The notes under the pieces were generated by a model, which was not told the origin of the DNA, did no database searches, and was given only the letters and a program-made list of their open reading frames with translations. The position numbers and the translations under genes are program-made. Positions 34,394-44,119 of a DNA stretch of 64,000 nt are shown here, piece after piece. The stretch covers positions 2,790,001 to 2,854,000 of the forward strand of contig NZ_CP019420.1 of NCBI RefSeq assembly GCF_001984215.1, read 5' to 3'. Each line of letters begins with the position of its first letter. The first letter of the stretch is position 1. This stretch comes from Mycobacterium sp. MS1601 (lineage in GTDB: Bacteria > Actinomycetota > Actinomycetes > Mycobacteriales > Mycobacteriaceae).

Positions 34394-35932
34394 TCAGTGA
34401 TCGGCTATCAGTGGAATCGCCACTGTCAGCGTGGTTCCCGCGCCGGAAGGGCTGCTGACCGCCAGTTCTCCGGAGAGGGCATTCACCCGGTCCTTGAGCC
34501 CGATCAGACCGGAGCCGCCGCCGGAGACGGCACCGCCGATCCCGTCGTCGGCGATGGACAGCTCCAGCACGCCGTCACGGGCTCGGGCGTGCACCTTCAC
34601 CTCGGAGGCCTGCGCGTACTTGGCGGTGTTGGTGAGCGCCTCTGCGGTCACGTAATACGCCGCCACTTCTACCGAATCGGGGATGCTGGAGTCGATCTCC
34701 AGAACGAGATCCACGGGCACGGGGGAGCGGCGCGCCAGAGTTTTGATGGCAGGGCCGAGGCCGCCCCTGGACAGGATGGCCGGGTGAATGCCGCGGGAGA
34801 GTTCCTGCAGATCCGAGTACAGCCCCGACATGCCCTTCACCACCTCGGCCAGCTGTGCACCGGCTTCGGGGTTGTCGGCGGCGACCGCCGACTGGATGGC
34901 GCCGAGCTCCAAGCCCAGCGACACGATGCGTTGCTGGGCACCGTCGTGCAGGTCGCGTTCGAAACCCCGGCGGGCGGAGTCGGCGGCGGCAACGATGCGC
35001 GCGCGGGACGCCTTGAGTTCGGCGCGGGTCTCGGAGTTCGAGATCGCGGTGGCCACCAGATCAGCGAAATCGCCGATCCGGTCCTCGGTTCCGGCGGGTA
35101 TCGGGGCCGAGTGCACCGAGCCCACCAGGATGGCGCCCCAGACCCGTCCGTCGACCGTGACCGGGGCCCCGACACCGGAGACCAGCCCGGCCCGGACCAC
35201 CCGCGCAGCGGCGGGCCCGGCTGCGGTGCTGTAGTCGTCCACCCGGGCCGGCCTGCCGGTGTTCAGGATCTGCACCGAAACGCCGTCGCCGGTCAGCGGC
35301 AGCCGCTCACCCACCTGCAAACGCAGACGGTGCTGATCGTCGGCTGCCGCCATCACCTCGGCCTCACCGTCGTGGAACTTCAGCAGCGTGACGTGCTCGG
35401 CGTGCAGACCGCGCGCCAGCTCGGCCACCGCGACGGCGTACACGGCGTCGGGTTCGGCGCCGCGAGCCACCTTGGTGGCGACGCGGCGTAGAGCTGCCTG
35501 TTGCTCGGCCAGGGCGCTGACGGCGGCCGCGGCCAGGTCGGCTTCGCGGCGCCGCTCGTCGGCCTCCAGAGCCCGCAGGCGGGCCTGCCCCACCAGGACG
35601 TTGGACAGCAGCGCCACCGTCAAGAACAGAAGTGCCGCCGGCGCCAGGCTGCCGCTGCCCTCCATCACGTGGAACCAGACATAGGCCAGCGTGCTGACCA
35701 GCGAGGTCGCCAATGCCAAGCCGAATCCCCAGCTGGCCGACACCACCAGAACGCCCAGCAGGAAGACCGCACCGAACGCGTTCTCGGGGGCCACCTGCTT
35801 GAGCAGACTCACCAGCAGCACCTCGACCGCGATCAGGACCACTGCCGTGGCGATACCCACGGCCAACGGGGGTGCGGTGGGCCGCAAGACCAGCGCCAAT
35901 AGTCGCTCCCGCAGCGACATTTCCGCGTGCAT
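34394..35932 (-). CDS. Sensor histidine kinase (DUF4118-GAF-HisKA_3, NarX/DevS-like)
   Basis: A 512-residue kinase from ATG 35932 (ATG 35920 also possible; longer frames are artefacts). The N-terminal DUF4118 domain has four membrane helices (LAVGIATAVVLIAVEVLLVS to LAPAALLFLTVALLSNVLV). A coiled linker (EADERRREADLAAAAVSALAEQ) leads to a GAF domain (about 170-300). The phospho-acceptor is His329 in FERDLHDGAQQRIVSLG, of the HisKA_3 type. The HATPase has TAEALTNTAKYA (N-box) and IADDGIGGAVSGGGSGLIGL (G boxes). Its partner is likely the LuxR-type regulator about 1.1 kb away. It is divergent from a stand-alone receiver. Confidence 0.9.
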   Translation of the reverse strand: MHAEMSLRERLLALVLRPTAPPLAVGIATAVVLIAVEVLLVSLLKQVAPENAFGAVFLLGVLVVSASWGFGLALATSLVSTLAYVWFHVMEGSGSLAPAALLFLTVALLSNVLVGQARLRALEADERRREADLAAAAVSALAEQQAALRRVATKVARGAEPDAVYAVAVAELARGLHAEHVTLLKFHDGEAEVMAAADDQHRLRLQVGERLPLTGDGVSVQILNTGRPARVDDYSTAAGPAAARVVRAGLVSGVGAPVTVDGRVWGAILVGSVHSAPIPAGTEDRIGDFADLVATAISNSETRAELKASRARIVAAADSARRGFERDLHDGAQQRIVSLGLELGAIQSAVAADNPEAGAQLAEVVKGMSGLYSDLQELSRGIHPAILSRGGLGPAIKTLARRSPVPVDLVLEIDSSIPDSVEVAAYYVTAEALTNTAKYAQASEVKVHARARDGVLELSIADDGIGGAVSGGGSGLIGLKDRVNALSGELAVSSPSGAGTTLTVAIPLIADH

Positions 35933-36043
35933 GCGCTGATCGTACGGCCGAAATTCGAGGTCAGCACCGGTGTTGCGGGCGTGGGGAGAGATCTTCCCGT
36001 TAGCGGTAATGTCTCGGCGCGCCGGCTCTGACAGTCTGGAACA

Positions 36044-36418
36044 GTGCCGCAACAACCTGACCCGATGCGCTGTCTGATCGTCGACGACAGTGCCGCCTTT
36101 CGTGCGGCGGCAACCAGCATGCTGGAACGTGCGGGATTCGATGTCGTCGGTATCGCCTCCACCGAGGCCGAAGCGCTGAGTTGCGCGCAGCAGTTGCACC
36201 CGGACGTGATCCTGCTCGACATCGATCTGGGCGCCGAGAGCGGGTTCGACGTGGCACAGGCGTTGCACCGGGCCGGGCCGCCGGAGCCGTCGGTGATCCT
36301 GATCTCCACGCATGACGAGCAGGACTTCGCGGACCTGATCGCCGACAGTCCGGCGCTGGGATTCCTGCCGAAATTCGCGCTGTCGCCGGAGTCGATCCTG
36401 AAGCTGGTGCGCAGCTAG
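36044..36418 (+). CDS. Stand-alone receiver-domain protein
   Basis: A 124-residue CheY-type receiver, GTG 36044 (ATG 36065 possible). MRCLIVDDSAAFRAAATSML gives the acidic pocket. The phospho-acceptor is Asp59 in VILLDIDLGAESG. Thr/Ser in VILISTHDEQ and Lys in GFLPKFALSPES complete the set. No output domain. It is divergent from the kinase (111 bases) and convergent with the LuxR regulator (four-base overlap). It may act as phosphate sink or as alternative target of the same kinase. Confidence 0.85.
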   Translation: MPQQPDPMRCLIVDDSAAFRAAATSMLERAGFDVVGIASTEAEALSCAQQLHPDVILLDIDLGAESGFDVAQALHRAGPPEPSVILISTHDEQDFADLIADSPALGFLPKFALSPESILKLVRS

Positions 36419-37062
36419 CGGCTGTCGAGGTACATGATCACCGCGCGGACGCGGCGGTGGTCATCCCCGGTCTCGGGCAGGTCCAGCTTGGTCAGGATGC
36501 TGCGGACGTGTTTCTCCACCGTGCCTTCGGTGACCCAGATGCGACGTCCGATCCCGGCGTTGGACAGGCCTTCGGCCATCAAAGTCAGCACCTCGTGCTC
36601 GCGGGTGCTCAGAGCCGCCAGAGGGTCGTCGCGGCGGCGGGCCGATACCAGTTCCTGAACCAGGGCGGGGTCGACGATGGAGGCACCCGCGGCGATCCGG
36701 CCCACGGTGTCGACGAAGTCACTGACATCGGTGACGCGGGTCTTCAGCAGGTAGCCGATGGCTTTGCCGCCGGCCAGCAGTTCCATCGCGTGGTCTACCT
36801 CGACGTGCGCGGAGAGCACCAGGATCGCGGTGGCCGGTAGCTCGGCCCGGATCACCTGGGCCGCATCCAGGCCCTCGCTGGTGTGCGTGGGTGGCATCCG
36901 GATGTCGGTGACCACCAGGTCGGGCTTGTGGTCGCGGACCGCACTGAGCAGGGAGTCGCTGTCACCGGCACGGGCCACCACGTCGAAGCCGGAGCGCTCC
37001 AGCAGGCTGGCCAGACCTTCCCGTAGCAGGACGTCGTCGTCGGCGATGACAACTCGGGTCAT
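36415..37062 (-). CDS. NarL/LuxR-type response regulator
   Basis: A 215-residue regulator starting at ATG 37062, with AGGAGG at six bases. Receiver domain residues 1-120: VVIADDDVLLREGLASLL, phospho-acceptor Asp53 in LVVTDIRMPP, and Lys in AIGYLLKTRVTD. The C-terminal HTH is LSTREHEVLTLMAEGLSNAGI...EGTVEKHVRSILTKLDL. The usual partner for a HisKA_3 kinase; the DUF4118 kinase is the only one nearby. Targets are unknown. Confidence 0.92.
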   Translation of the reverse strand: MTRVVIADDDVLLREGLASLLERSGFDVVARAGDSDSLLSAVRDHKPDLVVTDIRMPPTHTSEGLDAAQVIRAELPATAILVLSAHVEVDHAMELLAGGKAIGYLLKTRVTDVSDFVDTVGRIAAGASIVDPALVQELVSARRRDDPLAALSTREHEVLTLMAEGLSNAGIGRRIWVTEGTVEKHVRSILTKLDLPETGDDHRRVRAVIMYLDSR

Positions 37063-37115
37063 GGCGGCCTCCTGGGTCTGCAGCGGTACCGGCCGATTGT
37101 TGCATGCCCACGCTT

Positions 37116-38102
37116 CTAGGAACCCTCGGCAGCCACAGTCAGCGCACGGACCACGCTGTGCTTGCCGAGGTCGACCTTGAAGGCGTTCTGGCTCAGCGGT
37201 TTTGCCCCGCGCAGGGCCAGCTGCGCCGCCTCGCGGAAGGCAGCGGCCCCGGGCCGGCGTCCCACCAGCGCCGCTTCGGCGTTGCGCACCCGCCACGGCA
37301 TCGCGGCGACACCACCGAGAGCGATTGCGGCGCAGCGGATCACCCCGTCGTCGAGCACCAGGCCCGCCGCCACGGACACCAGAGCGAAGGCGTAGCTGTG
37401 GCGGTCGCGGACCTTCAGATACCAGCTGTGTGGTGTGTACGGCGACGGCGGCAGCTCGATCCCGGTGACGAGTTCTGCGTGTGACAGGGTGTTGTCCCGC
37501 GCAGGTGTGCCCGTGGGCAACCGGAAGAACTCGTCGATCCCGATGGTCCGCCTGCCGGTGGCGGTCTCGGTGTGCACCCGGGCGTCGAGCATGCTCAAGG
37601 CGACGGCCATGTCGGAGGGATGGACGGCCACGCAGCTGTCGTCAGCGCCGAAGAGCGCGTGTTCGCGGTTGAACCCAGACAGCGCCGCGCAGCCGGAACC
37701 GGGGTTGCGTTTGTTGCAGGCGTCGAAGGCCGTGTCCATGAAGTAGGGACAGCGGGTGCGCTGGGTGAGGTTCCCGCCCGCGGTGGCCATGTTGCGCAAT
37801 TGTGTGGTGGCGCCGCTGAGGATGGCCTGCGACAGCACCGGATACCGGGTGCGAATCAGGGGATGGTTGGCGACGGCGGAGTTGGTGACGCCCGCTTCGA
37901 TCAGCACGCCGCCGTCGGGGGTGGTGCGCACGGCCGACAATCCCAGCCCGCGCACGTCCACCACCGTGGTGGGCTGCTCCACCCCGCTTTTCATCAGGTC
38001 CAGCAGGTTGGTGCCACCGGCGTAGAACATGCCGCCGGTTTCGACGACGCGGCGCACCGCGTCCTGGGGTGAGGTGGCCCGCTGGTAGTCGAACGTCTTC
38101 AC
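37116..38102 (-). CDS. FAD/4Fe-4S subunit of a molybdenum aldehyde oxidoreductase (PaoB-like)
   Basis: A 328-residue medium subunit. FAD-binding blocks are [15 protein letters not shown] and [13 protein letters not shown]. An insertion with Cys118, Cys129, Cys138 and Cys157 is typical of PaoB/YagS-type subunits that carry an extra 4Fe-4S cluster, unlike ordinary CoxM. It is the last gene of the operon, ATGA-coupled to the 2Fe-2S subunit. The complex moves electrons from the Mo site through 2Fe-2S clusters to FAD. The substrate class is aldehydes by family; not proved. Confidence 0.87.
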   Translation of the reverse strand: MKTFDYQRATSPQDAVRRVVETGGMFYAGGTNLLDLMKSGVEQPTTVVDVRGLGLSAVRTTPDGGVLIEAGVTNSAVANHPLIRTRYPVLSQAILSGATTQLRNMATAGGNLTQRTRCPYFMDTAFDACNKRNPGSGCAALSGFNREHALFGADDSCVAVHPSDMAVALSMLDARVHTETATGRRTIGIDEFFRLPTGTPARDNTLSHAELVTGIELPPSPYTPHSWYLKVRDRHSYAFALVSVAAGLVLDDGVIRCAAIALGGVAAMPWRVRNAEAALVGRRPGAAAFREAAQLALRGAKPLSQNAFKVDLGKHSVVRALTVAAEGS

Positions 38103-38605
38103 GACGCGGCCTCTCTGATGGCGCTGACGATGTTGGCGTACGCGCCGCAGCGACAGATGTTGCCCGCCATCCGTTCTCGGATCTCTGAGTCGGTGAGTAC
38201 ACAGGCGTGGGGCTCGAATGCCGCGCCAGACTCAAAAGACTCGGCACTGACATCGCCGCGGGCATGTTCACGCAGCATCGCGTGCGCCGAGGTGATCTGA
38301 CCGGATGTACAGAATCCGCACTGGAATCCGTCGTGCTTCAGGAACGCCTCCTGCAGCGGGTCGAGCTCCTCACCGTCGGCGATGCCCTCGATGGTCACCA
38401 CGTTGTCGCCGTCGACGGTCACAGCCAGCGTCAGGCAACTCAGCACCCGCTCGCCGTTCACCGTCACCGTGCAGGCGCCACACAAGCCGTGATCACAACC
38501 CTTCTTGGTGCCGGTGAGGCAAAGGTGTTCACGCAGGATGTCGAGGAGGGTGGCGCGGACGTCGGTGGCCACGTCCCGGGTGACGCCGTTGACGGTCAGT
38601 TTCAT
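38099..38605 (-). CDS. 2Fe-2S subunit of a molybdenum aldehyde oxidoreductase (PaoA-like)
   Basis: A 168-residue small subunit. The plant-ferredoxin cluster is [18 protein letters not shown]...SCLTL, and the second cluster is [11 protein letters not shown] with [10 protein letters not shown] Tat signal is absent, unlike E. coli PaoA, so the complex should be cytoplasmic here. The stretch [19 protein letters not shown] is an insertion between the two cluster motifs of the C-terminal domain. Starts at ATG 38605, overlapping the stop of the large subunit. Confidence 0.9.
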   Translation of the reverse strand: MKLTVNGVTRDVATDVRATLLDILREHLCLTGTKKGCDHGLCGACTVTVNGERVLSCLTLAVTVDGDNVVTIEGIADGEELDPLQEAFLKHDGFQCGFCTSGQITSAHAMLREHARGDVSAESFESGAAFEPHACVLTDSEIRERMAGNICRCGAYANIVSAIREAAS

Positions 38606-40683
38606 CGCGCACCCTCTTCGAATGGTCGCATCAGGTCTTCACACGTGATGGGCAGCGAACGCAGGCGCCGGCCCGTGGCGTGGAAAATCGCGTTGGTGAT
38701 CGCGGCGGGCACCCCACAGGTGCCGATCTCCCCGATGCCGCGGACTCCCACGGGATCCAGGGCGTCGTCGACGCCGTCGACGAACGTGATGTCGAACTCC
38801 GGCCGGTCGGCGTGGGTGGGCACGTAGTACTCACCGATCAGCTGCTGTGAATAGCGGTCGTAGGGAACCTGTTCCAGCAGGGCCATGCCCAGACCGAAGG
38901 TGATGCCGCCCATCACCTGGTTACGGGCGAGCTTGGGGTTGAGCACGCGTCCGCAGTCCATCACCGCCACCCACCGGGTGACGGTGACGCGGCCCAGCTC
39001 TTCGTCGACCCGGACCTCACAGAAGTGGGCGCCGAAGGATTGGGACGGTGCGACGGAGCCGTCGGGGGTGCTGGTGACGGTGAAGTCCGTCGGCTCCCCG
39101 GCGTCGAGCCTACGGCGCCATTCCTGGGCAGCCTGCAGAACCGCGGATCCGACGGTGGCTGTGGTCTGTGAGGCCCCGCTGTAGGGTGCGTCCGGGAAAG
39201 ACGAATCCCCCGAGACGAATTCGACCTGATCGAGCGGCAGCCCGCAGGCGTCGGCGGCGATCTGGGCCATCACTGTCCGCACTCCGGTGCCCACCTCGTG
39301 GGTAGCTGACGCGAACTGAACCCGACCGTCGAGCAGGGTGCGTACCCGGCAGGAGGCAGGCATCCGGCGGCCCGGGTACGTAGCTGTGGCCATGCCCCAG
39401 CCGATCTGTATTCCGTTGCGCTGCAGACTACGTGGCTCCCTGGGACGGGCATGCCAGCCGAAGCGCTGCGCGCCGATCCGGTAGCAGTCCAGCAGATGCG
39501 CCGCCGACCAGGGTTTGCCGCTGGCCTGGTCGATGTCGCTGTGGTTACGAACCCGCAGTTCCAGCGGGTCCAAACCGCAGGCGTCGGCCAGTTCGTCCAT
39601 CATCACCTCGAGTGCGAACAACCCCGGTGCCTCACCGGGGCCGCGCATGAAACACGGTGTGGGCGCGTTGGTCCGGGTGGTGCGGTGGGACACCTCCAGA
39701 TGTGGTGAGTGATAAAGGATCCGGCTGGACAGCCCTGCGGGTTCGCAGAAGTGGGCGACGGTGGACGTCTCGGTCTCGGTGTGGTGTTCGGTGCTCAGCA
39801 GCCGACCGTCGGTGTCGGCGCCCAACACCAGCTCCTGTCGGGTGCGCGGCCGGTGCCCGGTGGAGGTGAACATCTGGTTGCGGGTCAGGACCAGCTTCAC
39901 CGGCCTACCGATGTCGCGGGCGGCGACGGCTGCCAGTGCGACGTGCATCCACAGGAAGCTCTTCGACCCGAACGCTCCGCCCACCAGCGGTGAGATGATG
40001 CGAATCCGGTCTTCCGGGATGGCGAGATACGCCGCCAGCACCCGCCTTTCGCCGGTTATCCAGCGGGTGGTGTCGTGCACGGTCAAGCTGTCGGCGTGCC
40101 AGTGGGCGATCACGGCGGACAGTTCGATCGGGTAGTGCGCATTCACCGGTGTCGCGAAGGACGCCTCCACCCGGTGCGCCATGTCCGCCGGTCGGTGGCC
40201 TCGACTGTCCTGCAGTCTCTCGTCGTCGAGTTTCACGAAGTGATCGGGGCGGTAGCTGCCGTGGTGCACACCCTGGCCGTCCCCGTCGTCGTCGGTATAG
40301 CGCAGATCGAACAGCGACGCGGCGTCGGTGGCGTTCTCCCAGGAATCGGCCACCACCAGTGCCATGTGCTGACCGGCGTACTGCACCGTCAGATCCGACA
40401 GCGGCGGCCTCCGCTCGATCGGCAGATCCCAGGTCATGTCCACCGGCGGCGGCTGCAGTGCAGGGCAGTTCAGGGGCGTCAGGACATACAGCACCCCCGG
40501 GGCGGCAGCGGCCCGGGAGGCGCTGCTGTGAAGGGATTCCGCGGACACACTCCCCCGGTGCACCCGGGACTGCACCAGCACCGCGTAGGTCAGGCCGTCA
40601 AGGGCGGTGTCGGCGGTGTATCGGGCGCGGCCGCTGACCTTGTCGCGGCCCTCCACACGGTCGACCGGTTTGCCGACCTGCAC
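38602..40683 (-). CDS. Molybdopterin subunit of a molybdenum aldehyde oxidoreductase (PaoC-like)
   Basis: A 693-residue xanthine-oxidase-family large subunit. [21 protein letters not shown] starts the fold; [18 protein letters not shown] and [21 protein letters not shown] are cofactor-binding blocks. [15 protein letters not shown] and [20 protein letters not shown] carry the C-terminal Moco contacts and the catalytic Glu. It precedes the small and medium subunits, the reverse of the common pao order. An XdhC/PaoD maturation gene is not present. It begins three bases after the stop of a hydrolase gene. Confidence 0.9.
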   Translation of the reverse strand: MQVGKPVDRVEGRDKVSGRARYTADTALDGLTYAVLVQSRVHRGSVSAESLHSSASRAAAAPGVLYVLTPLNCPALQPPPVDMTWDLPIERRPPLSDLTVQYAGQHMALVVADSWENATDAASLFDLRYTDDDGDGQGVHHGSYRPDHFVKLDDERLQDSRGHRPADMAHRVEASFATPVNAHYPIELSAVIAHWHADSLTVHDTTRWITGERRVLAAYLAIPEDRIRIISPLVGGAFGSKSFLWMHVALAAVAARDIGRPVKLVLTRNQMFTSTGHRPRTRQELVLGADTDGRLLSTEHHTETETSTVAHFCEPAGLSSRILYHSPHLEVSHRTTRTNAPTPCFMRGPGEAPGLFALEVMMDELADACGLDPLELRVRNHSDIDQASGKPWSAAHLLDCYRIGAQRFGWHARPREPRSLQRNGIQIGWGMATATYPGRRMPASCRVRTLLDGRVQFASATHEVGTGVRTVMAQIAADACGLPLDQVEFVSGDSSFPDAPYSGASQTTATVGSAVLQAAQEWRRRLDAGEPTDFTVTSTPDGSVAPSQSFGAHFCEVRVDEELGRVTVTRWVAVMDCGRVLNPKLARNQVMGGITFGLGMALLEQVPYDRYSQQLIGEYYVPTHADRPEFDITFVDGVDDALDPVGVRGIGEIGTCGVPAAITNAIFHATGRRLRSLPITCEDLMRPFEEGAR

Positions 40684-40686
40684 TGT

Positions 40687-41511
40687 TCAGCTCTTCAAGA
40701 ACGCCAGTACGTCAGCATTGATGACGTCGGCGTGCGTCGTGGGCATCCCGTGCGGAAAACCGTGGTAGGTCTTGAGGATCCCGTTCTTCAGCAGCTCTGC
40801 GGACTTCGGGCCGGAAGCCACGTACGGCACGATCTGATCCTCTGTACTGTGCATGACCAGCGTCGGCACAGTGATCTTCAACAGGTCCTCGGTGAAGTCG
40901 GTCTGTGAGAAGGCCACGATGCCATCGTAGTGAGCCAAGGCGCCGCCCATCATGCCCTGGCGCCACCAGTTCTGGATCACGGCCTCTTGGGGTTCGACCC
41001 CGGGTTGGTCGAAGTTGTAGAACGGCCCGGCGGGCAGGGCGCGGTAGAACACCGACCGATTGGCGGCCAATTGTGCCTGCAGGTCGTCGAATACGGATTT
41101 CGGCAGGCCTTCGGGGTTGGCGTCGGTTTGCACCATCAGCGGCGGGACCGCGCTGATGAGTACCGCCTTCGACACCCGGTCCTCACCGTGGCGGGCCAGG
41201 TAGCGCACCACCTCGCCGCCGCCGGTGGAGTGCCCGATGTGGATGGCGTCGTGCAGGTCCAGATGCGCGGTCAGTGCGGCGAGATCGTCGGCGTAGTGGT
41301 CCAGGTCGTGGCCATCGGAGCCCTGCGTGGAGCGGCCGTGCCCGCGCCGGTCATGGGCGATCACCCGGTAGCCCTGCGCCAGGAAGAACAGCATCTGGGT
41401 GTCCCAGTCGTCGGACGACAGTGGCCAGCCGTGGCTGAACACGATCGGCTGACCGGATCCCCAGTCCTTGTAGAAGATGTCGATACCGTCGGCGGTGGTG
41501 ATGGTTGGCAT
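40687..41511 (-). CDS. Alpha/beta hydrolase, non-haem chloroperoxidase-like
   Basis: A 274-residue serine hydrolase. ATG 41511 gives [18 protein letters not shown]. Oxyanion HGWPLS, nucleophile Ser in [18 protein letters not shown], Asp in STEDQIVPY and His in [13 protein letters not shown]. The sequence type is that of cofactor-free chloroperoxidases/arylesterases (CPO-F family). It is the first gene of an operon with the molybdenum oxidoreductase (three-base gap), so it may release an aldehyde or an acid ester as that enzyme's substrate. Confidence 0.88.
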   Translation of the reverse strand: MPTITTADGIDIFYKDWGSGQPIVFSHGWPLSSDDWDTQMLFFLAQGYRVIAHDRRGHGRSTQGSDGHDLDHYADDLAALTAHLDLHDAIHIGHSTGGGEVVRYLARHGEDRVSKAVLISAVPPLMVQTDANPEGLPKSVFDDLQAQLAANRSVFYRALPAGPFYNFDQPGVEPQEAVIQNWWRQGMMGGALAHYDGIVAFSQTDFTEDLLKITVPTLVMHSTEDQIVPYVASGPKSAELLKNGILKTYHGFPHGMPTTHADVINADVLAFLKS

Positions 41512-41587
41512 GCGGACAACCTTGCTCTGGCCGCGGCGCGGAGTCGTCAACGCTGGCCACCAAAGGTGACTACCGGCTAGCGGGTAG

Positions 41588-43228
41588 TCAGTCGTCGCCG
41601 GCGGCCACCAGCGAACTCAGCCGGACCTCCGGGTGGTCACGCTGGAAACCCTCCAGGCGCCACCGGGTGGAAAACAGTGCGAGCATCACCCCGTCGGAGC
41701 GGGTGAGCACCTCGGCTGACGGCTGGCGGTTGACGAAGTCGGCGTCCTCGGGGTCCACCGCCCGGGCCACCTGATAGGGCAAGGATTCCAACGAGATGGG
41801 CGCCGACAGCTCGGCGGCCATCCGGTGGCTGGCCACCTCGAACTGCATCGGGCCGACGGCCGCGAGCACGGGGGACTGGTCACCGCGGCGGTCCGAGCGC
41901 AGGACTTGAACCACGCCCTCCTGCTCCAACTGCTCGATACCCTTGCGGAACTGCTTGTGCTTGCTGGGATCTTTACCGCGGGCCACGGCGAAATGCTCGG
42001 GGGAGAAGCTGGGGATCGGTGGGTAGCGCACCGGCACATCGCGGAACAGCGTGTCACCGGGGCGCAGGGCGGCGGCGTTGGCAAGGCCGATGACGTCGCC
42101 GGGCCAGGCGTTGTCCAAGGTGGTGCGGTTCTGGCCGAACACGGACTGCGCGTACTTGGTGACGAACGGCTTGCCCGTGGCCGCGTGGGTCAGTACGTCA
42201 CCGCGTTCGAAGGTCCCGGAGCACACCCTGGCGTAGGCGATCCGGTCGCGGTGTGCGGAGTCCATACCAGCCTGCACCTTGAAAACGAAGGCGCTGAAAG
42301 GGGATTCGGGTGAGCGGCGGTTGCCGTCGACGTCCAGCTGGCCGCTGGGGGAGGGGGCAAGTGCCACCAGCACGTCCAACAGCTGGTTCACGCCGAAGTT
42401 CAGCGCGGCGGAGGTGAACAGCACCGGCGTCGAGACACCGCCGAGGAACGTCTCCTCGTCGTAGTTGGCGTCGTCGGCCTCCAGCAGCTCGGACTCCTCG
42501 ACGGCGGTGTCCCAGTCGACGCCCGCGGCGTCGTGAGCCCGGTCGGGGCTGATGTGCTCTTCCGGGGCGGCAGTGGCGCCACCCGCGGTGCGGGTGAAGC
42601 GGATGAAGTTGCCGGTGCGACGATCAAGCACACCCTTGAAATCACCGGCGATGCCCACCGGCCAGGTCAGGGGGGTGGTCTTGAGGCCGATGCGCTCGTT
42701 GATCTCGTCCATCAGTTCCAGCGCATGCCGGCCGGGGCGGTCCCATTTGTTGATGACGGTGATGATCGGAATGCCGCGGTGCTTGCACACCTGGAACAGT
42801 TTCAGCGTCTGCGGCTCCAGCCCCTTGGCCGCATCGATCAGCATCACCGCGCAGTCCACCGCCGTCAGCACGCGGTAGGTGTCTTCGGAGAAGTCCGCGT
42901 GGCCCGGGGTGTCGAGCAGGTTGATCACACAGTCCTGCCCACCCGTCGAATAGGGGAACTGCAAAGCGGTGGAGGTGATGGAGATACCGCGGGCCTTCTC
43001 CATCTCCATCCAGTCCGACACCGTGGAGCGGCGGCCGGCCTTGCCGTGGATGGCGCCCGCCTCGGTGATGATGCGGGCGTGCAGCACCAACGCTTCGGTC
43101 AAGGTGGACTTGCCTGCGTCGGGGTGACTGATGACTGCGAAGGTCCGGCGGCGGCGCGCTTCCTCGGAGATACGACCAGAAGTGGCCCCGACGGCGGCCG
43201 TCCGGACACCAAGGACGTTCTCGCTCAT
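41588..43228 (-). CDS. prfC: Peptide chain release factor 3
   Basis: A 546-residue translational GTPase from ATG 43228; a longer frame reading from 43330 is unlikely. G1 [16 protein letters not shown]2 region [12 protein letters not shown]3 [14 protein letters not shown] and G4 [10 protein letters not shown]. Domains II-III follow with [18 protein letters not shown] and [20 protein letters not shown], both typical of RF3. It recycles RF1/RF2 after peptide release. It follows the TrkA-type gene in the same direction after 102 bases. Confidence 0.93.
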   Translation of the reverse strand: MSENVLGVRTAAVGATSGRISEEARRRRTFAVISHPDAGKSTLTEALVLHARIITEAGAIHGKAGRRSTVSDWMEMEKARGISITSTALQFPYSTGGQDCVINLLDTPGHADFSEDTYRVLTAVDCAVMLIDAAKGLEPQTLKLFQVCKHRGIPIITVINKWDRPGRHALELMDEINERIGLKTTPLTWPVGIAGDFKGVLDRRTGNFIRFTRTAGGATAAPEEHISPDRAHDAAGVDWDTAVEESELLEADDANYDEETFLGGVSTPVLFTSAALNFGVNQLLDVLVALAPSPSGQLDVDGNRRSPESPFSAFVFKVQAGMDSAHRDRIAYARVCSGTFERGDVLTHAATGKPFVTKYAQSVFGQNRTTLDNAWPGDVIGLANAAALRPGDTLFRDVPVRYPPIPSFSPEHFAVARGKDPSKHKQFRKGIEQLEQEGVVQVLRSDRRGDQSPVLAAVGPMQFEVASHRMAAELSAPISLESLPYQVARAVDPEDADFVNRQPSAEVLTRSDGVMLALFSTRWRLEGFQRDHPEVRLSSLVAAGDD

Positions 43229-43330
43229 TACGACGACGATGCTACCGGTTCTGTCGACTCGACCGCTCCGGGTGTGGGGTTCCCTCCAGCGAAGCGAGGG
43301 GGCGGACGAAGCCGGTGCGGAGCGAGACAT

Positions 43331-44047
43331 TCACTCGAGCTCGGAAACTCCGGTGGACGGGGCGCGCAACAGTTGGGCGCCCCCGATGGCGTCTCGCACG
43401 GACTGTTCGACAGTGCTGTCGGCCACGAACACCATCTCGTCGCCCGCTTCGAGGACGTGGTCAGGGGCGGGCAGGATCACCTCGGAACCCCGTAGCAGCG
43501 TCACCAGCGCGGTGTTCTCCGGCAGCCTCAGCATGCCCACCCGTGCGCCGACCAGAGGGTTGTCGTCAGGCAGCGTCAGTTTGGTGAGTTCCGCCTGACC
43601 CTCGCGGAAGCCCATCAGCCGCACCAGGTGCCCGACGTCGATCGCGCCCTCCACTCCCGCGACCAGGGCGCCGGGCGCCGACACCGCGACATCGATGCCC
43701 CAGGACGAGCTGAACAGCCACTCGTTGGCCACCTCGTTGATCCTGGCCACCACGCGAGCCACCCCGAACTCGGTTTTCGCCAGCAGCCCCACCACCAGGT
43801 TGGACTTGTCATCGCCGGTCGCCGCGATCAGTACGTCGCACGTCTGGGCGCCGGCTTCTTCCAGCGTGGACAGTTCGCAAGCGTCACCCATCAACCAGTC
43901 CGCGGCGGGCACGGAATGGGGATCGAACCGGCGGCGTTCCTTTTCGATCAGTAACACCTGGTGGCCGTGATGCAGCAGTTCCCGCGCCACCGAGCGGCCG
44001 ACGTTGCCCGCGCCGGCGATCGCGATACGCAGTTTCCGCTGTCCCAC
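43331..44047 (-). CDS. TrkA-family potassium uptake/regulatory protein
   Basis: A 238-residue cytoplasmic RCK protein starting at GTG 44047. The N-terminal Rossmann domain is LRIAIAGAGNVGRSVARELL with LLIEKERRRFDPH and DVLIAATGDDKSNLVVGLLAK. The C-terminal TrkA_C domain begins about residue 150 (LTLPDDNPLVGARVG). It binds NAD(H)/ATP and gates a K+ channel or transporter. The antiporter across the 72-base divergent promoter is the obvious partner, and it carries its own RCK_C domain. Confidence 0.88.
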   Translation of the reverse strand: MGQRKLRIAIAGAGNVGRSVARELLHHGHQVLLIEKERRRFDPHSVPAADWLMGDACELSTLEEAGAQTCDVLIAATGDDKSNLVVGLLAKTEFGVARVVARINEVANEWLFSSSWGIDVAVSAPGALVAGVEGAIDVGHLVRLMGFREGQAELTKLTLPDDNPLVGARVGMLRLPENTALVTLLRGSEVILPAPDHVLEAGDEMVFVADSTVEQSVRDAIGGAQLLRAPSTGVSELE

Positions 44048-44119
44048 CTGCTCATCTTCGCGTATCGGCAGCCCGCCGGTCCTGCTTTACTGTGCACACT
44101 TCCCGGCGGACGGAACCAG

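Noticed and set aside
35933..36313. N-terminal extension of the histidine kinase frame to 36313
   Set aside because: The extension has no domain, is Arg/Gly-rich and would overlap the divergent receiver gene. The DUF4118 helices begin right after ATG 35932.
42350..42364. G-rich run inside prfC as a further frameshift site
   Set aside because: The reading frame is continuous through it and the protein is full length.
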